From an uncultured Faecalibacterium sp. (GTDB taxonomy: Bacteria > Bacillota > Clostridia > Oscillospirales > Ruminococcaceae): a stretch of 13,626 bases of DNA. The DNA lies in assembly GCA_934501115.1 (NCBI GenBank), contig CAKSTO010000056.1, positions 1 to 13,626 on the forward strand, written 5' to 3'. The stretch's first letter is position 1. Every line of letters starts with the position of its first letter. Shown here piece by piece: positions 12,998 through 13,626 of this stretch. The position numbers were made by a program, and so were the translations under genes. The notes under the pieces are model-generated. The model saw nothing but the letters and a program-made list of their open reading frames with translations, was not told the DNA's origin and did not search any database.

Positions 12998-13626
12998 ATG
13001 AAAAAAATCACTCGTCGTTCGTTTATCACGGTCTGCGGCGCTGCTGCTGCAGCGATGGCTCTGACCGCCTGCGGCGGTGCCGCCTCTTCCACTGTGGCAT
13101 CCTCTGCTGCGGAGTCCGTTTCTTCTTCTGCCGAGACCGCTGCAGGCACCCTGTCCGGCAATGTGGCTACCGGCGGTTCCACCTCTATGAAGAACGTCAT
13201 CGCTGCCCTGACCGAGGGCTTTGCCGAGGTGGAGCCGGGTGTCACCGTCAGTTATGATCCCACCGGCTCCGGCGCAGGCATCACCGGTGCTGCCGATAAG
13301 ACGCTGGACATCGGCCTGTCCTCCCGCGCCCTGAAGGACGACGAGAAGAACGACGTAGACGGCACCACCGTGGCGCTGGACGGCATCGCAATCGTTGTCA
13401 ATAAGGCCAGCAAGGTGGCAGACCTGACCGTGGATCAGCTGAAGCAGATGTTCACCGGCGAGATCACCAACTGGAAGGATGTGGGCGGCGACGACGGCGA
13501 GATCGTTCTGGTGGGCCGCGAGGCCGGTTCCGGCACCCGCGATGGCTTTGAGAGCATCGTGGACGTGAAGGACAGCTGCAAGTACGCACAGGAGCTGACC
13601 GCTACCGGCGCTGTCATCAGCGCTGT
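12998..13626 (+). CDS. pstS: Phosphate ABC transporter substrate-binding lipoprotein PstS, C-terminus cut by window edge
   Basis: PstS captures phosphate outside the cell for the PstCAB importer. The first 209 residues are visible. It begins with MKKITRRSF, an Ala-rich hydrophobic stretch and the lipobox LTAC (C25), followed by a Ser/Ala-rich linker (about 29-50). The binding-protein fold follows with the phosphate-site segments TGGSTS (58-63), PTGSGAGI (88-95), GLSSR (106-110), ALDGIAIVVN (126-135) and GREAGSGTRDGF (173-184). These are diagnostic of the PstS family. The start is fixed by GGAGG 10 bases upstream. pstC, pstA and pstB would be expected beyond the right edge. Phosphate-starvation control is likely from family knowledge. 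Confidence 0.94.
   Translation, partial: MKKITRRSFITVCGAAAAAMALTACGGAASSTVASSAAESVSSSAETAAGTLSGNVATGGSTSMKNVIAALTEGFAEVEPGVTVSYDPTGSGAGITGAADKTLDIGLSSRALKDDEKNDVDGTTVALDGIAIVVNKASKVADLTVDQLKQMFTGEITNWKDVGGDDGEIVLVGREAGSGTRDGFESIVDVKDSCKYAQELTATGAVISA

Noticed and set aside
1..13626. CRISPR array, tRNA, rRNA, prophage or toxin-antitoxin genes
   Set aside because: I saw no regularly spaced repeats, no cloverleaf or rRNA-like stretches, and no phage or toxin motifs on either strand.

Overview
This window looks like chromosomal DNA of a GC-rich, low-oxygen Firmicute of the Faecalibacterium/Oscillospiraceae type. The reasons are strong AGGAGG-type ribosome binding sites, sigma-A-like promoters, short intergenic gaps closed by rho-independent hairpins, a PrmA-RsmE pair, and lipoproteins with TRRxF signal peptides. 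The genus is an inference. Most of the content is ordinary housekeeping and envelope or signalling genes. I see no phage, plasmid, CRISPR, defence cluster, tRNA or rRNA.

Layout. (1) 1-461, minus: the N-terminal part of a CobW/COG0523 (G3E) GTPase that runs off the left edge. (2) 462-977, no gene: the GTPase promoter, three CAAG-centred AT-rich repeats, a roughly 208-bp palindromic MITE/REP-like element, and the promoter and leader hairpin of the next gene. (3) 978-2777, plus: a three-domain Xaa-Pro aminopeptidase. (4) 2861-5624: two paralogous family 2 glycosyltransferases, both minus, flanking a plus-strand LytTR regulator whose receiver domain has lost its usual phosphorylation residues. 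(5) 5842-6492, minus: a HAD hydrolase, divergent from (6) 6641-9422, plus: a patatin-like phospholipase translationally coupled to an Enzyme I-like PEP phosphotransferase with an altered active site. (7) 9587-11254, minus: the prmA-rsmE operon (ribosomal protein and 16S rRNA methylation), divergent from (8) 11414-12013, a GNAT acetyltransferase. (9) 12136-12687: a small lipoprotein of unknown function. (10) 12688-12997: terminator, candidate Pho-type repeats, promoter and leader hairpin, followed by the start of pstS (phosphate-binding lipoprotein), cut by the right edge.

How the genes relate. prmA and rsmE form a clear translation-modification operon. The patatin/EI-like pair overlaps by 14 nt and is probably co-expressed, but the functional link is unknown. 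The two glycosyltransferases appear to be a duplication that includes the ribosome binding site and are candidates for surface polysaccharide decoration. The LytTR protein between them may regulate them. The most unusual items are the pseudo-receiver LytTR protein, the divergent EI-like protein, the duplicated glycosyltransferases (one with a predicted 5'-terminal mRNA hairpin), and the palindromic element in the first intergenic region.
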